A DNA stretch of 64,000 bases from NCBI RefSeq assembly GCF_016858125.1, contig NZ_CP064781.1, positions 868,001-932,000 on the forward strand, read 5' to 3'. The DNA comes from Azospira restricta. GTDB taxonomy: Bacteria; Pseudomonadota; Gammaproteobacteria; Burkholderiales; Rhodocyclaceae. This document shows positions 43,593-51,696 of this stretch, piece by piece. Every line of letters starts with the position of its first letter. Within the stretch, counting starts at the first letter, position 1. The notes below the pieces were generated by a model. It saw only the letters and a program-made list of their open reading frames with translations, did not search any database and was not told where the DNA came from. A program made the position numbers and the translations under genes.

Positions 43593-45863
43593 TCAATGCA
43601 CCAACTGCCGAGCCAGCGCCACTTCCACCGAGTCGCCGTCCTGGTTCAGGACATCGAGCCCGGATTCGGGCACGTCGCCAGAGGTGCTCTGCGACACCAT
43701 GATCTTCTTTGCCATCAGCCCCAGGCAGGTCATCTGCGAGGAGTTGGCGTAGCCCAGGTAGATCACGCGCACCGGCTGTTTCTGGCCGATGCGCCATGAG
43801 CGCCGGGCGGCCTGCTGCAGCGAATACACGTTGTAGCCGGACTGGAGGAACACGATGGTCGGGAACTCCAACAGGTCGAGGCCGGTTTTCACCAACTCGG
43901 GATTGGTGATGAGCACGTCGATGCCACGGTCCAACTGCTCGGCGATCCAGTCTTCGCGGCGGGAGGCATCCACGCTCGCGCGCAGTACCGCCACCTTGAA
44001 GCCTTCCTGCTCCAGCAGCACCTTCAAACGCGATGTGGTGTCGCGCGTGCCGGTGTAGACCGAATAGACCAGGGTCTTGCGACCTTCTGCCTTCTCCTGC
44101 CGGCAGATCTCGATCAGCTCGCGTTCCTTGGGCATCACCTCCAGCTCGTTGAACTGAGCCGGAACGAACGCCAAGGTGTTGCGAGTGCGCGGATGCACCA
44201 CCGTTTCCGACCGGAAGCAGCAGTCCGGCCAGGCCAGCAGCACGTTGAGAACCACACCGAGCAGCGTCGTGTCGCGCTTCGCCAGGGCCTGCTTCAGCTC
44301 CTGGGTCAGCCGACCCGCCAGATCACGGTAGGCCGCGGCTTGCGCCGTGTCCATCGCGACTTCGCGGAATTCCTCGTCGTAGGGCGGCAGCACATTGCCA
44401 CCGATGTCCTTCAACTTGAGGAAGACCGTGAACGGCAGGACGCAACGCAGCACGCCCTTCGGACCGAAGCCCGGCGCCTTGACCGTGCGCACCGATACCT
44501 TGGTGCCCTTGGCCGTCTTGTGCGCCGTGCCCGTGCTCTCGGAATAGATGTCCTTGAGCACGCCGTGATCGCGCATGAACGCCATCGCGGCCGAGGTCAT
44601 GCTGCCGCTCTTCGTCGGCCGGTAGCCGTCTTCGATCATCCGCCCCGGCAGGGCTCGGAACAGCAGGTGGAACAGGTCGTCGCCGTAACCGCCCATCAGT
44701 GTGCCGGTGAGCAGCAGCGTCTTGCGCGCCTTGGCCGCCAACACTCCCATGGCCTGGCCCTGTGCGGAGCCGCCGTTCTTGTACTCGTGTGCCTCGTCGG
44801 CGATGAGCAGGTCGAACGTGCCTTGGGGAAGCTGCCTCTTGATGAACTCGGACGGCTGGTAGCCGCCCTCGCCGAAGCCGAACTCCATGTTGGCCATCGC
44901 GCGTTCCATGCGATGGGCTTGCCGGTCCGAGAAGACCAGCTCGCCGTTGCCATCCATCAGGTTGATGAACTCGTGGATGTTGTCCCCGAGCATCGACGCG
45001 AGGAAGGCGTCGCCGAACTTCTGCATCAGCTTCTGCGCGGTCACTTCGCCAATGGTTGGAATACGCTTCAGCGCCTTGAGTACGGTCGAGGACTGGTCAC
45101 TGGCGGACAAGCCCCTGGGGCGAATCAGCGTCCACAGCGGTGCGGCGCAATGGCTGCACTTGCGGCGGCTCTCTTCGGCTTCGAGTTCGACCGGGTTGAT
45201 CGGCTCGCCGTCGAGGTCGGTGATGGTGTGGCCGCAGTCCGGGCACGCTCCCACGTCGCCGTGGGGCGTGCGCCGGCGAGTGAAGACAGGCTTCCAGTGG
45301 AACCCCATCCGCATCCGCACGCGGCCCAGGACGAAGAACTCCTGGCCCTGCGCCGGCACGCCCAACTGCTCGCGCAGTTTCAGCAGCTTGACCAGCGTGT
45401 CCGGGCCATTGAGCACCCAGACCTTGGCTCCGGCCACCGTCTCCTGGATTTCGCGCCGCCACTTGTAGACCAGGTGCGGCGGAGACAGAACCAAGGTACG
45501 GCGGTAGCCTTCGGCATTGAGCACGGCGGCGGTGGCAATACCCACCGTCGTCTTGCCGCAGCCCATCTCGCCGTTGATGATCGCGGCACGCTCGCCGCGG
45601 TCGACCAGCAGCTCGGTGACCGCATGGACCACATCGGCCTGCGCCTGGAACAGCTTGCGCTTGAGGCTTGCGAGGACGATCTGCCGATGAGCCCGCGGTT
45701 GGCCGGTGTAGACCGGCGGGTTGGCGCGGTTGAGCGATTCGAGCAGTTCGTCGCCGAACTCGGTGACGAAGTCCTGCAGGCTGAGGGTGAGAGGGGAAGC
45801 GGCCGCTTCGAGCAGGTCGCCCTGTGCAGCGGTTTCGGGGACAGTTTCGAGATCGAGGGACAT
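43593..45863 (-). CDS. SNF2-like DEAD/DEAH helicase of the ICE
   Basis: Protein of 756 aa. Helicase motif I is IINGEMGCGKTTVGIATA (about 100-117), motif II LLIADEAHEYKNGG, and the C-terminal RecA half ends with FLQSGYNVYSLQQAARRSWRIGQ, the QxxGRxxR-like SNF2 motif VI region. A cysteine pair CPDCG with CSHCA in the middle suggests a zinc-binding insert. SNF2-like proteins of this size are standard in the accessory region of clc-type ICEs and probably process or protect transferred DNA. The start MSLDLETVPE has GGAG seven to eight bases ahead and a structured leader. Confidence 0.85.
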   Translation of the reverse strand: MSLDLETVPETAAQGDLLEAAASPLTLSLQDFVTEFGDELLESLNRANPPVYTGQPRAHRQIVLASLKRKLFQAQADVVHAVTELLVDRGERAAIINGEMGCGKTTVGIATAAVLNAEGYRRTLVLSPPHLVYKWRREIQETVAGAKVWVLNGPDTLVKLLKLREQLGVPAQGQEFFVLGRVRMRMGFHWKPVFTRRRTPHGDVGACPDCGHTITDLDGEPINPVELEAEESRRKCSHCAAPLWTLIRPRGLSASDQSSTVLKALKRIPTIGEVTAQKLMQKFGDAFLASMLGDNIHEFINLMDGNGELVFSDRQAHRMERAMANMEFGFGEGGYQPSEFIKRQLPQGTFDLLIADEAHEYKNGGSAQGQAMGVLAAKARKTLLLTGTLMGGYGDDLFHLLFRALPGRMIEDGYRPTKSGSMTSAAMAFMRDHGVLKDIYSESTGTAHKTAKGTKVSVRTVKAPGFGPKGVLRCVLPFTVFLKLKDIGGNVLPPYDEEFREVAMDTAQAAAYRDLAGRLTQELKQALAKRDTTLLGVVLNVLLAWPDCCFRSETVVHPRTRNTLAFVPAQFNELEVMPKERELIEICRQEKAEGRKTLVYSVYTGTRDTTSRLKVLLEQEGFKVAVLRASVDASRREDWIAEQLDRGIDVLITNPELVKTGLDLLEFPTIVFLQSGYNVYSLQQAARRSWRIGQKQPVRVIYLGYANSSQMTCLGLMAKKIMVSQSTSGDVPESGLDVLNQDGDSVEVALARQLVH

Positions 45864-45935
45864 GGTGATGCTCCAAAGAATATGGGGCATGCGCCTCCCC
45901 TGTGGGGCGATGACATGCCCCGAGGTGGGAAGGAA
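45864..45935 (-). promoter_or_regulatory. GC-rich structured leader of the helicase gene
   Basis: Reading on the minus strand: CCCACCTCGGGGCATGTC, then GCCCCACAGGGGAGGCGC, GCATGCCCC, and GGAGCATCACC before ATG. GGGGCATG / CATGCCCC can pair. The same order of CCACC, CGGGG, GCCCC-N-GGGG and GGAG occurs before five other genes in this region. Confidence 0.5.
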
Positions 45936-45962
45936 GGAACGGTGCGCGGCCTTCGAGAAGGA

Positions 45963-46268
45963 TCAGTACTCGCTGGGCAACAGCAGCGTGGTGACGCTGC
46001 GATCCCATTCGGTGATGATCCAGAGCTTCAGGCCGGGCGTGACCTGGTAGGACGAGAACAGACGATCCTCGCCGGATTTCAGCGCGGCGTCGTTCAATCG
46101 CCGATCGTCGTCGCTCAGTTCGCCCCAGTCGCCATGAAGATGGCGGCGCAGGTACGGCGTGGGGTTGAGCCGGCCCTGTCGGACCAACTCGTCGACGCCG
46201 GCGGTCATGACCACCTGCCCGGGCGAAAAGCGTGCTTGTGACGCGAGGTTGAGGACTGCGAGTGCCAT
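45963..46268 (-). CDS. Conserved ICE protein of unknown function
   Basis: Soluble protein of 101 aa, no known domain. Marker segments are FSPGQVVMTAGVDELVRQG and LHGDWGELSDDDRRLNDAAL, then RLFSSYQVTPGLKLWIITEWDRSVTTLLLP. Such a small protein with an acidic WGELSDDD loop followed by an ITEWD motif recurs between the helicase and methyltransferase genes of clc-type ICEs; related plasmid proteins are annotated only as hypothetical. The start MALAVLNLAS follows GGAG at good spacing and a structured leader. Confidence 0.75.
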   Translation of the reverse strand: MALAVLNLASQARFSPGQVVMTAGVDELVRQGRLNPTPYLRRHLHGDWGELSDDDRRLNDAALKSGEDRLFSSYQVTPGLKLWIITEWDRSVTTLLLPSEY

Positions 46269-46340
46269 GGTGGTTTCTCCTTCTGGAAGAAGGGGCCACG
46301 GCACCCCATCGGGGCAACGTGACCCCGGTGGGTGGATGAA
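46269..46340 (-). promoter_or_regulatory. GC-rich structured leader of the small ICE gene
   Basis: Minus strand: CATCCACCCACCGGGGTCAC, then TTGCCCCGATGGGGTGCCG, GGCCCC, and GGAGAAACCACC before ATG. GCCCC-GAT-GGGG forms a short hairpin, and the outer CCGGGG can pair with GGCCCC. This is the clearest example of the shared leader pattern. Confidence 0.5.
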
Positions 46341-46368
46341 AGCGACGGCGAACCGTCAGGGAATAGCG

Positions 46369-47478
46369 TCAACGGATGGTCAGCACTTCGCCCCACGTGG
46401 GCGAGCCCAGCGTCAAATCCCATGCACGAATGACCGGCACGAACTTGTCGGTGAGGATGCGCGTCTCGGCCACGGAGCCGTCGTCGCGTTCGGTGTATTC
46501 CGTCTGGAGGGTCTTCTCCTTGTGGGTATCACCTTTGACGACGAGCACGCGCCCGCTCTTGGACTTCACTACGCCGGAGATCGCGCCTGCGGCCAAGGCC
46601 AGGGCGAGATGCCAGTGCGACAAGGCCCGCGCGGGCGGACGCAGCGATTGCTGCGCGGCGCCCAGGTGGGTATCGAGCGCCGGCCAGAGTCCTTGCAGCC
46701 GGCCGACTTCATCGGCGAACTGCTCGGGCTCCATCGTCACGCGATAGAAGTGCTCCGGCTCGGCCGGGCTGGCAGGGACGGTGTACGGCACGAACGGCCA
46801 TTCGAGCGGCAGCTCCTCGGCTTCGGCGTCGCCCTGTCCGATCTGCAGCAGCAGACCGCGGGTGGCCTTGACCGAATCCGATGCCTGGTCGCGTTGACGA
46901 ACCCGGCGACCGAAGATCACTACCTGCTTGAACTGCGTTTCCACCGCACGGTAGATACGCAGGTCGGCGAAGTGGCGCGTCAGCCATCCGACCAGCTCGG
47001 CGTCGAGCACGTAGGACGGCACGATGAAGATCAGCACGCCGCCGTACTGCAGCAGCGGCAGCGCACGCTGATAGAACAGCTTTTCCAGCCGCGCACGGCC
47101 CTGGCCCTGATAGCCGATGTTGCCGTTCACGTCCTTGCTCAGGTCGCCATACGGCGGGTTCAGCCACAGCAGCCCGAATGACTGGCGCGAGATCAGCGTG
47201 TCCATCAGGTCACCGTGGATGCAGCGATCGACCAGTTGCCGTGCGTGGCGGGCACGCTCGGCGTCGTACTCGACGGCGAAGGCCTGGACCTGTTCGCGCC
47301 CGAGGGCGTGGGCGGCTTCGGCGATCGCCACGCCTTCGCCGGCGCAGGGATCGAGGATGGACATGGAGCCGGGAGACGGCGCCAGTGCAGACAAGGCCCG
47401 CTCCAGCGTCGGTTCGTCGGTGGGGAAGTAGCCGTTACGAATGAAATTGCGCGCCAGGCGCGGAAACATGAGTGCCAT
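46369..47478 (-). CDS. DUF6094-type class I methyltransferase of the ICE
   Basis: Protein of 369 aa with an N-terminal Rossmann methyltransferase fold: SILDPCAGEGVAIAEAA is the SAM-binding motif I and FGLLWLNPPYGD the NPPY catalytic motif of N6-adenine or N4-cytosine DNA methyltransferases. No target-recognition domain of restriction-type size is obvious. It may mark ICE DNA during transfer. The start MALMFPRLAR has GGAG six bases upstream. Its N-terminus MALxFPRLA resembles those of clc-type ICE homologues. It lies about 100 bp before the small gene above, whose leader fills the gap. Confidence 0.82.
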   Translation of the reverse strand: MALMFPRLARNFIRNGYFPTDEPTLERALSALAPSPGSMSILDPCAGEGVAIAEAAHALGREQVQAFAVEYDAERARHARQLVDRCIHGDLMDTLISRQSFGLLWLNPPYGDLSKDVNGNIGYQGQGRARLEKLFYQRALPLLQYGGVLIFIVPSYVLDAELVGWLTRHFADLRIYRAVETQFKQVVIFGRRVRQRDQASDSVKATRGLLLQIGQGDAEAEELPLEWPFVPYTVPASPAEPEHFYRVTMEPEQFADEVGRLQGLWPALDTHLGAAQQSLRPPARALSHWHLALALAAGAISGVVKSKSGRVLVVKGDTHKEKTLQTEYTERDDGSVAETRILTDKFVPVIRAWDLTLGSPTWGEVLTIR

Positions 47479-47543
47479 GGATTTCTCCTGGTGATGTATG
47501 AGGGAAGGCGGGCACGCGCGGCGCGCATGCGCGTTGGGATGGC

Positions 47544-48194
47544 TCACGCCACACGCCGAAGCGGTGCGTTCGCGGCCAGTTCGTACTGCGTGGCGCCGAG
47601 GGTGCCGTTGCGGATCAGCTCGCCCAGCGCCTTCGTCAGCGCCGGGACATCGAGGGCCAGCCGATGGCCTTCCAGCGGCCCGAGGGCCAAGGGAAGACCG
47701 GTCAGCATCCGTCGTGTCTGCAACAGCTCCAGCACGGTGTCGCGCCAGTGGTCGAGCAGTGGCAGCGGGCAGGTGTCCTGCACCAGCGTCCACAGCCGGT
47801 CGAGCCGGTGAGCGGAATCCCTGGGCAGAAGCGCCAGCGCGCTAGCGTTGGCCTTGTCTGGCTTCACGCAGCGACGATCGAACAGCCACACATTCGTCAG
47901 CGAACCGAACAGCGTTCGCCGATAGGCGCGGGTGATGCGCTTTTCCAGGTTCTCGACGTTGCCGACGAAGACCGGGATGGATGCGCCCTGCTCGGTGATG
48001 ACGTGGAACTGATCCAGTCCCTGTTCATCCCGGCCGAGGGTCAGGCGGGCGAGGAACTCCTGAACGGCGGTGTCGCGCGCCCAGATCGAGAGAAAGACCA
48101 GATTGCCCTGCTCGTCACCGACGCAACCGTCGGCCATGAGGTCGGGGCATTCGTCGATGCGGTACAGCGGTTTCGCGGAAGAAGGTGCAGGCAT
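47544..48194 (-). CDS. Conserved ICE protein of unknown function
   Basis: Soluble protein of 216 aa without recognised domain. Visible segments are YRIDECPDLMADGCVGDEQG, FLSIWARDTAVQEFLARLTLG and RRTLFGSLTNVWLFDRRCVK. Homologues accompany the methyltransferase and helicase genes in clc/PAGI-2-type ICEs. The start MPAPSSAKPL follows AGAGGACATCACC, giving good spacing, and a structured leader precedes that. No membrane segment or signal peptide is seen. Confidence 0.75.
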   Translation of the reverse strand: MPAPSSAKPLYRIDECPDLMADGCVGDEQGNLVFLSIWARDTAVQEFLARLTLGRDEQGLDQFHVITEQGASIPVFVGNVENLEKRITRAYRRTLFGSLTNVWLFDRRCVKPDKANASALALLPRDSAHRLDRLWTLVQDTCPLPLLDHWRDTVLELLQTRRMLTGLPLALGPLEGHRLALDVPALTKALGELIRNGTLGATQYELAANAPLRRVA

Positions 48195-48268
48195 GGTGAT
48201 GTCCTCTTGGAGATGAAGGAGCAACCACAGCCCGCGGGGCCATGCTCGCCCCGGTTGGGTGAAGGAAG
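48195..48268 (-). promoter_or_regulatory. GC-rich structured leader of the unknown ICE gene
   Basis: Minus strand: TTCACCCAACCGGGGCGAGC, then TGGCCCCGCGGGCTGTGG, then a GAGGACATCACC ribosome-binding site. CCGGGG can pair with GGCCCC. It follows the same layout as the leaders at 46269 and 48645. Confidence 0.45.
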
Positions 48269-48278
48269 ATGCGTACCG

Positions 48279-48644
48279 CTAGACAGCGCGCCCCGCGTGG
48301 AAGCGGTGAACCCGCTCGCGCCACTCGGAGCTTTGCACCGGCGCCATGTCGAGATAGTGCAGCGGGCACGAGTAGTAGTACGGATGCACGGACTCATCGA
48401 GGGACTTGTAGCCCCAATCGCCGCCCGAGCTTTCCAGCAGATGGCAGCCGATGTAGCAGACGGACTCACCGGCCGCGAGGCCCATGACGCCCGCCTGCCT
48501 GGCGGTGACGCGAACCACGGTCCACAGAACGTCGCCGTCCAGCGTGTGGTCGATGACTTCGCAGCAAGCGCGTTCGGACGCCTGCGGAGCGAGCAGCTCG
48601 CGGATCAACTGATCGCGCGTCTGACGAACGAAGGTCCAGCCCAT
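48279..48644 (-). CDS. DUF6927-like ICE protein
   Basis: Soluble protein of 121 aa. Its sequence begins MGWTFVRQTRDQLIRELL and includes DVLWTVVRVTARQAGV and YIGCHLLESSGGDWGYKSLD, a combination I associate with the DUF6927 family of ICE and plasmid proteins. It is a single-domain protein with mixed alpha/beta character and no known activity. The start has GGAGACC five bases before ATG. The C-terminal YYYSCPLHYLDMAP is also typical. Confidence 0.78.
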   Translation of the reverse strand: MGWTFVRQTRDQLIRELLAPQASERACCEVIDHTLDGDVLWTVVRVTARQAGVMGLAAGESVCYIGCHLLESSGGDWGYKSLDESVHPYYYSCPLHYLDMAPVQSSEWRERVHRFHAGRAV

Positions 48645-48712
48645 GAGGGTCTCCTTGAAGAAAAGGCCGGAGCCCTCCCCGTCGGGGGAGAACCCCGGCG
48701 GGTGGCGGAATG
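48645..48712 (-). promoter_or_regulatory. GC-rich structured leader of the DUF6927-like gene
   Basis: Minus strand: CCACCCGCCGGGGTTCTCC, then CCCCGACGGGGAGGGCTCC, GGCCTTTT, then GGAGACCCTC before ATG. CCCC-GAC-GGGG forms a hairpin. It has the same layout as the other leaders. Confidence 0.45.
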
Positions 48713-48733
48713 CCGCGCAAGGCGGCGGATGGA

Positions 48734-49345
48734 TCAGGCAGCTTGGAGGTGCCAGTCCTGGGACAACGGAGCGAACTCGTAGCCCAGCTTGTCGAGACGG
48801 TCGCGCTGCTGACGCAGCACACGACGATCCACGGTCGCATCGAGCTTCACGGTCTCGCCCAGGGGCCACAAGGCACCGAACAGCGCCGCGTCGTCTGCCT
48901 CGGCCGAGGCCGCAGCGGACACGGGAGCCGGTTCGCTGCCGAACGGCGTGGTATCGACCAGGGGATCGCGCGGACTGCGCGGCTTCGCCTTCGGCTTGGC
49001 CGGGGGCGATGCCGGCGCGGGCGCCTGCGCTTCCTCGTCGATCGGATCGACTTCCTGCGGACTCAGCCGGCGGGCTTCATCGCGGCTCAGGGCGTCGATG
49101 TTGGACAGCGCCATCCCGCCCAGATGGGCGCGGATCTCGATGACCATGCGGCCGTTGGCGTTGTACGTGGAGGGGCGAATCTCGACGATGACGAAATCAC
49201 CGTCGTACTTGCCCTCGCGGTACTGATCGAGTTCGGCGTTCTTCACGACGAACTCGCCGATCGAGGTCGCCAGGCGGCCGACGTTGAAGTCGCCGTTCCT
49301 GCCGTGGATGGTCTTGATGGCCAGTTGGCCGGGGATGGTGATCAT
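48734..49345 (-). CDS. DUF3275-family ICE protein
   Basis: Protein of 203 aa. The N-terminal 90 residues (ITIPGQLAIKTIHGRNGDFN, LATSIGEFVVKNAELDQY, GDFVIVEIRPSTYNANGRM) form the beta-rich DUF3275 domain. It is followed by an Ala/Pro-rich linker (about 105-150) and a short C-terminal region. The N-terminal fold resembles OB-like single-strand-binding proteins, which would fit its place beside a replication gene, but that is an inference. The start MITIPGQLAI has AGGAG seven bases upstream. Confidence 0.82.
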   Translation of the reverse strand: MITIPGQLAIKTIHGRNGDFNVGRLATSIGEFVVKNAELDQYREGKYDGDFVIVEIRPSTYNANGRMVIEIRAHLGGMALSNIDALSRDEARRLSPQEVDPIDEEAQAPAPASPPAKPKAKPRSPRDPLVDTTPFGSEPAPVSAAASAEADDAALFGALWPLGETVKLDATVDRRVLRQQRDRLDKLGYEFAPLSQDWHLQAA

Positions 49346-49368
49346 GAAGGTCTCCTGGGACGAAGAGA

Positions 49369-49391
49369 AGACAAGGCCCCGGGGATGGGGC
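49369..49391 (-). terminator. Hairpin between the STY4534-type and DUF3275 genes
   Basis: AAGGCCCC/GGGGCCTT with a short loop, 10 bp after the STY4534-type stop. On the minus strand it is followed by GTCTTCTCTTCG. It may act as a weak terminator or as the leader hairpin of the DUF3275 gene. Confidence 0.45.
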
Positions 49392-49399
49392 CTTGCGGA

Positions 49400-49951
49400 T
49401 CAGAACGACTCGGCAACGGCCAATGCGGGGGCATCGGCTGCGTCGTCGGCAGCATCGGCGACGGGCTTGGAAGGCTCCGGTGCCGAGGCTTGCTGCGCAG
49501 CGGGCGCGTCGGACGTCACAGGGACTTCCGGGTTGCGCTCGTCGGTCTCGGTCGGCTTGGGTTCGGCCTTGTAGACGAGCTTGCCGTCGACCTTGATCCA
49601 ACTGACGAACAGCAGGCGGGCCTTGAGGCTCACTCCCTGCTCGCCAGTACGCTTCCCCTTGGAATAGGTGAAGGTGTCGGTCCACAGGTCGCCCAGACGG
49701 AAGCCAATCATCACTTTCTTCTCGGCGTCGACCGCCTGAATGCAGCGGCGCACGAGGTGCTGCGCCTCCGAACCCGATACACGCGTGTCGAAACGCACGT
49801 ACGAGACGTCATCGCTGGGGCCGTTCAGAGCTGCGATGTCGCAAGCCAGGAACGCATCGCCTTTCTTGGGCTTCACTTCGCGGATGCGATTGAGATACCC
49901 GAGGCCAGTGATGTGCAGATCGAAGTAGGATTTTTCGGTGGAAGTAGTCAT
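49400..49951 (-). CDS. STY4534-family ICE replication protein (DUF3577)
   Basis: Protein of 183 aa. The N-terminal 130 residues match the STY4534/DUF3577 family: YFDLHITGLGYLNRIREVKP, FLACDIAALNGPSDDVSYVR and VMIGFRLGDLWTDTFTY. The C-terminal 50 residues are a low-complexity Pro/Ala/Glu tail. The family is linked to replication or maintenance of the excised element. The start MTTSTEKSYF has AGGAG seven bases ahead and a long leader related to that of radC. It is the last backbone gene before the metal cargo. Confidence 0.87.
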   Translation of the reverse strand: MTTSTEKSYFDLHITGLGYLNRIREVKPKKGDAFLACDIAALNGPSDDVSYVRFDTRVSGSEAQHLVRRCIQAVDAEKKVMIGFRLGDLWTDTFTYSKGKRTGEQGVSLKARLLFVSWIKVDGKLVYKAEPKPTETDERNPEVPVTSDAPAAQQASAPEPSKPVADAADDAADAPALAVAESF

Positions 49952-50162
49952 GGTGAATCTCCTGGGGAAAAATGAGGCGGAGACACACCCGACCCAAGGC
50001 GGGGAAGGTGTGGAACCCCCGCGTGGGTTGATGGAACAGCTTGGTGGCATCGCCATCGAGAACCGATGGCCGTTCGCGCATGGATGCCGGTGCGAACTCG
50101 TTCGATCAACGCGGTCGGAACCGCTTCGCAGCCTTGAAGATCGTGGCTGCCTGGGCATGTTG
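49952..50162 (-). ncRNA. Structured 5' leader of the STY4534-type gene (candidate radC RNA motif)
   Basis: The gene-proximal part holds ATCAACCCACGCGGGGGTTCC and a CACACC/GGTGTG stem. The distal part, about 50064-50162, matches the radC leader in TTCGATCAACGCGG, GCAGCCTTGAAGATCG and CCTGGGCATGT; GAACAGG-type and CTGTTCCATC words are shared in between. Two separate genes with homologous leaders but unrelated proteins indicate selection on the RNA or DNA element. Confidence 0.5.
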
Positions 50163-50336
50163 CTGACGGGAGTCAGCGAAACATGGCGGGAGCGTGGCAC
50201 GAGGGAATCGACCGGCCGAGCGGATATCGGCATTCGCCAATGCCCGCATTGATGGGGCCTCGGTGACGATGCGCCAATGACGCGTACGGCGACTATCGCA
50301 TTCTGAATCCTGCGTAGTCTGGATCCCACCCATCTA

Positions 50337-50510
50337 GACGTCCCGTAGGAGCAGAAGACGCAGCAGTCGGCGGGCTTCGGGCACAGGAGTGCGTGACAAG
50401 CCTCGCACTCATTGAACCATTTGCAGGCATCCGTCGGCATCCGCTCGGTCTTGGTGTGCCCCCAGGGCCGGGCAGGTCAGCGTGGAACCCGGAATCACCG
50501 CTGCCGCTCT
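50337..50510 (-). pseudogene. Frameshifted Cys-rich GDCCVxCSYG-type small protein
   Basis: The minus strand reads IPGSTLTCPALG in one frame and continues, one base out of phase in a run of G, as HTKTERMPTDACKWFNECEA with ADCCVFCSYGT after it. Joined, this is the small cysteine-rich protein often found next to CDF or MerR metal genes, which normally has TCPxCGH and GDCCVFCSYG. Here the second Cys of the first pair is lost, Gly of GDCC is Ala, and the end past CSYG is changed. I take it as decayed. Confidence 0.5.
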
Positions 50511-50535
50511 GGAACGGGCTTCATGCGGGCGTGAC

Positions 50536-51159
50536 CTATTGCGCCTGGGCCGCGATTTCTCCACGCGCCTGCCGCACGACGCTCCACCCCGCTGAGAGTG
50601 CCAGCGCTGCGACCACCACCGCCACCAGCAGATCCGGCCAGGCCGTACCGGTGCGCAGGACGCCGAGCGCCGCCAGCCCCACCGCCACATTGACGATGGC
50701 GTCGTTGCGGCTGCACAGCCAGACCGAGCGCAGGTTGGCGTCCCCCTCGCGATAACCGTAGAGCATCGCGGCGACGCTGACATTGGCGATCAAGGCAAGC
50801 AGAGCAATCGCTCCCATTGTGACGGGTTCGGGCGGGATGCCGGACATCGCCGCCCAGCCCGTCTTACCCAGCACGAAGAAGCCGTCGGCGCCCATGGTCA
50901 ACCCTTTGATGAGGGCGGCGCAGGCGCGCCACAAAAGGCCTAGGGACAGTACCGCCAGCGACAACCCGTAGTTGGCGGCGTCTCCGGCAAAATCGACCGC
51001 GTCCGCGAGCAGGGACATTGAACCGGGGTGCAGCCCGCCGACGATTTCGTCCAGGAACATCAGGGCATTGATGGCGAGCGCCACCCACAGCGCCTTGCGG
51101 AAACGCGGACTGGCGACGGCCTTTGCCGACGAACACTCTCCGGCGCAGCAAGCGGACAT
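50536..51159 (-). CDS. Cation diffusion facilitator-family metal transporter
   Basis: Protein of 207 aa with about six membrane helices and no C-terminal cytoplasmic domain. The paired Asp motif LLADAVDFAGDAANYGLSLA lies in the second helix and SRNDAIVNVAVGL in the fifth, where the usual His is Asn. A Cys-rich N-terminus (MSACCAGECSS) may bind metal. It probably exports a divalent cation such as cadmium, zinc or lead. The start has AAGGAGGGATC before ATG. It is transcribed divergently from the CadR-like gene through a MerR-type promoter. Confidence 0.83.
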   Translation of the reverse strand: MSACCAGECSSAKAVASPRFRKALWVALAINALMFLDEIVGGLHPGSMSLLADAVDFAGDAANYGLSLAVLSLGLLWRACAALIKGLTMGADGFFVLGKTGWAAMSGIPPEPVTMGAIALLALIANVSVAAMLYGYREGDANLRSVWLCSRNDAIVNVAVGLAALGVLRTGTAWPDLLVAVVVAALALSAGWSVVRQARGEIAAQAQ

Positions 51160-51187
51160 GATCCCTCCTTCACAACTCGATGCCGCC

Positions 51188-51218
51188 ATTGCAAACCATG
51201 GAGTCGCTCCAGGGTAAA
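51188..51218 (-). promoter_or_regulatory. MerR-type promoter of the CDF gene
   Basis: On the minus strand TTTACC and TGCAAT are separated by exactly 19 bp, the long spacer typical of MerR-family targets. The spacer is a dyad, CTGGAG-CGA-CTCCAtG. It lies between the CDF gene and the divergent CadR-like gene. Confidence 0.7.
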
Positions 51219-51252
51219 GCATCTACAATGACCGGTCTGACAGGAGACACGC

Positions 51253-51696
51253 ATGCGCATCGGTGAAATCGCTCAAACGACTGGCGTGGACGTCGAGACG
51301 ATCCGCTACTACGAAAAGACGGGTTTGCTGCCGACACCGCCCCGGCTGTCGAACGGCTACCGGGATTACGGCGAGCACCATGGCGAGCGCCTGACCTTCA
51401 TCCGTCATTGCCGCGCGCTCGACATGCCGCTGGCCGAGATCGGGCGCCTGCTCGATTTCGTCACCCACCCGGAGGCTGACTGCGGCGACATCAACCGGTT
51501 GATCGACGACCATCTGGCCCGCGTGCGGGCACGGCTGAACTCGCTGCACGCCCTGGAGAAACAGCTCGCAGCGCTGCGTGCGCGCTGCAAGATCGGACAC
51601 GTGGCCGCCGACTGCGGCATCCTGCACGAGTTGGTGGCGGCCGCTCACGGTGAGGCCTGCGCGTGCCATGCCGCCAACCGCGGGGAAGCACGATGA
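51253..51696 (+). CDS. cadR: CadR/PbrR-like MerR-family metal regulator
   Basis: Protein of 147 aa. An N-terminal winged helix ([27 protein letters not shown]) is followed by a dimerisation helix. Cysteines at 77 (PEADCGDIN), 112 and 121 ([12 protein letters not shown]) correspond to the Cd/Pb site, with a CACH C-terminal tail. It should activate the divergent CDF gene when cadmium or lead binds. Its stop overlaps the ynfA-like start (ATGA), so the two genes are cotranscribed. Confidence 0.88.
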   Translation: MRIGEIAQTTGVDVETIRYYEKTGLLPTPPRLSNGYRDYGEHHGERLTFIRHCRALDMPLAEIGRLLDFVTHPEADCGDINRLIDDHLARVRARLNSLHALEKQLAALRARCKIGHVAADCGILHELVAAAHGEACACHAANRGEAR

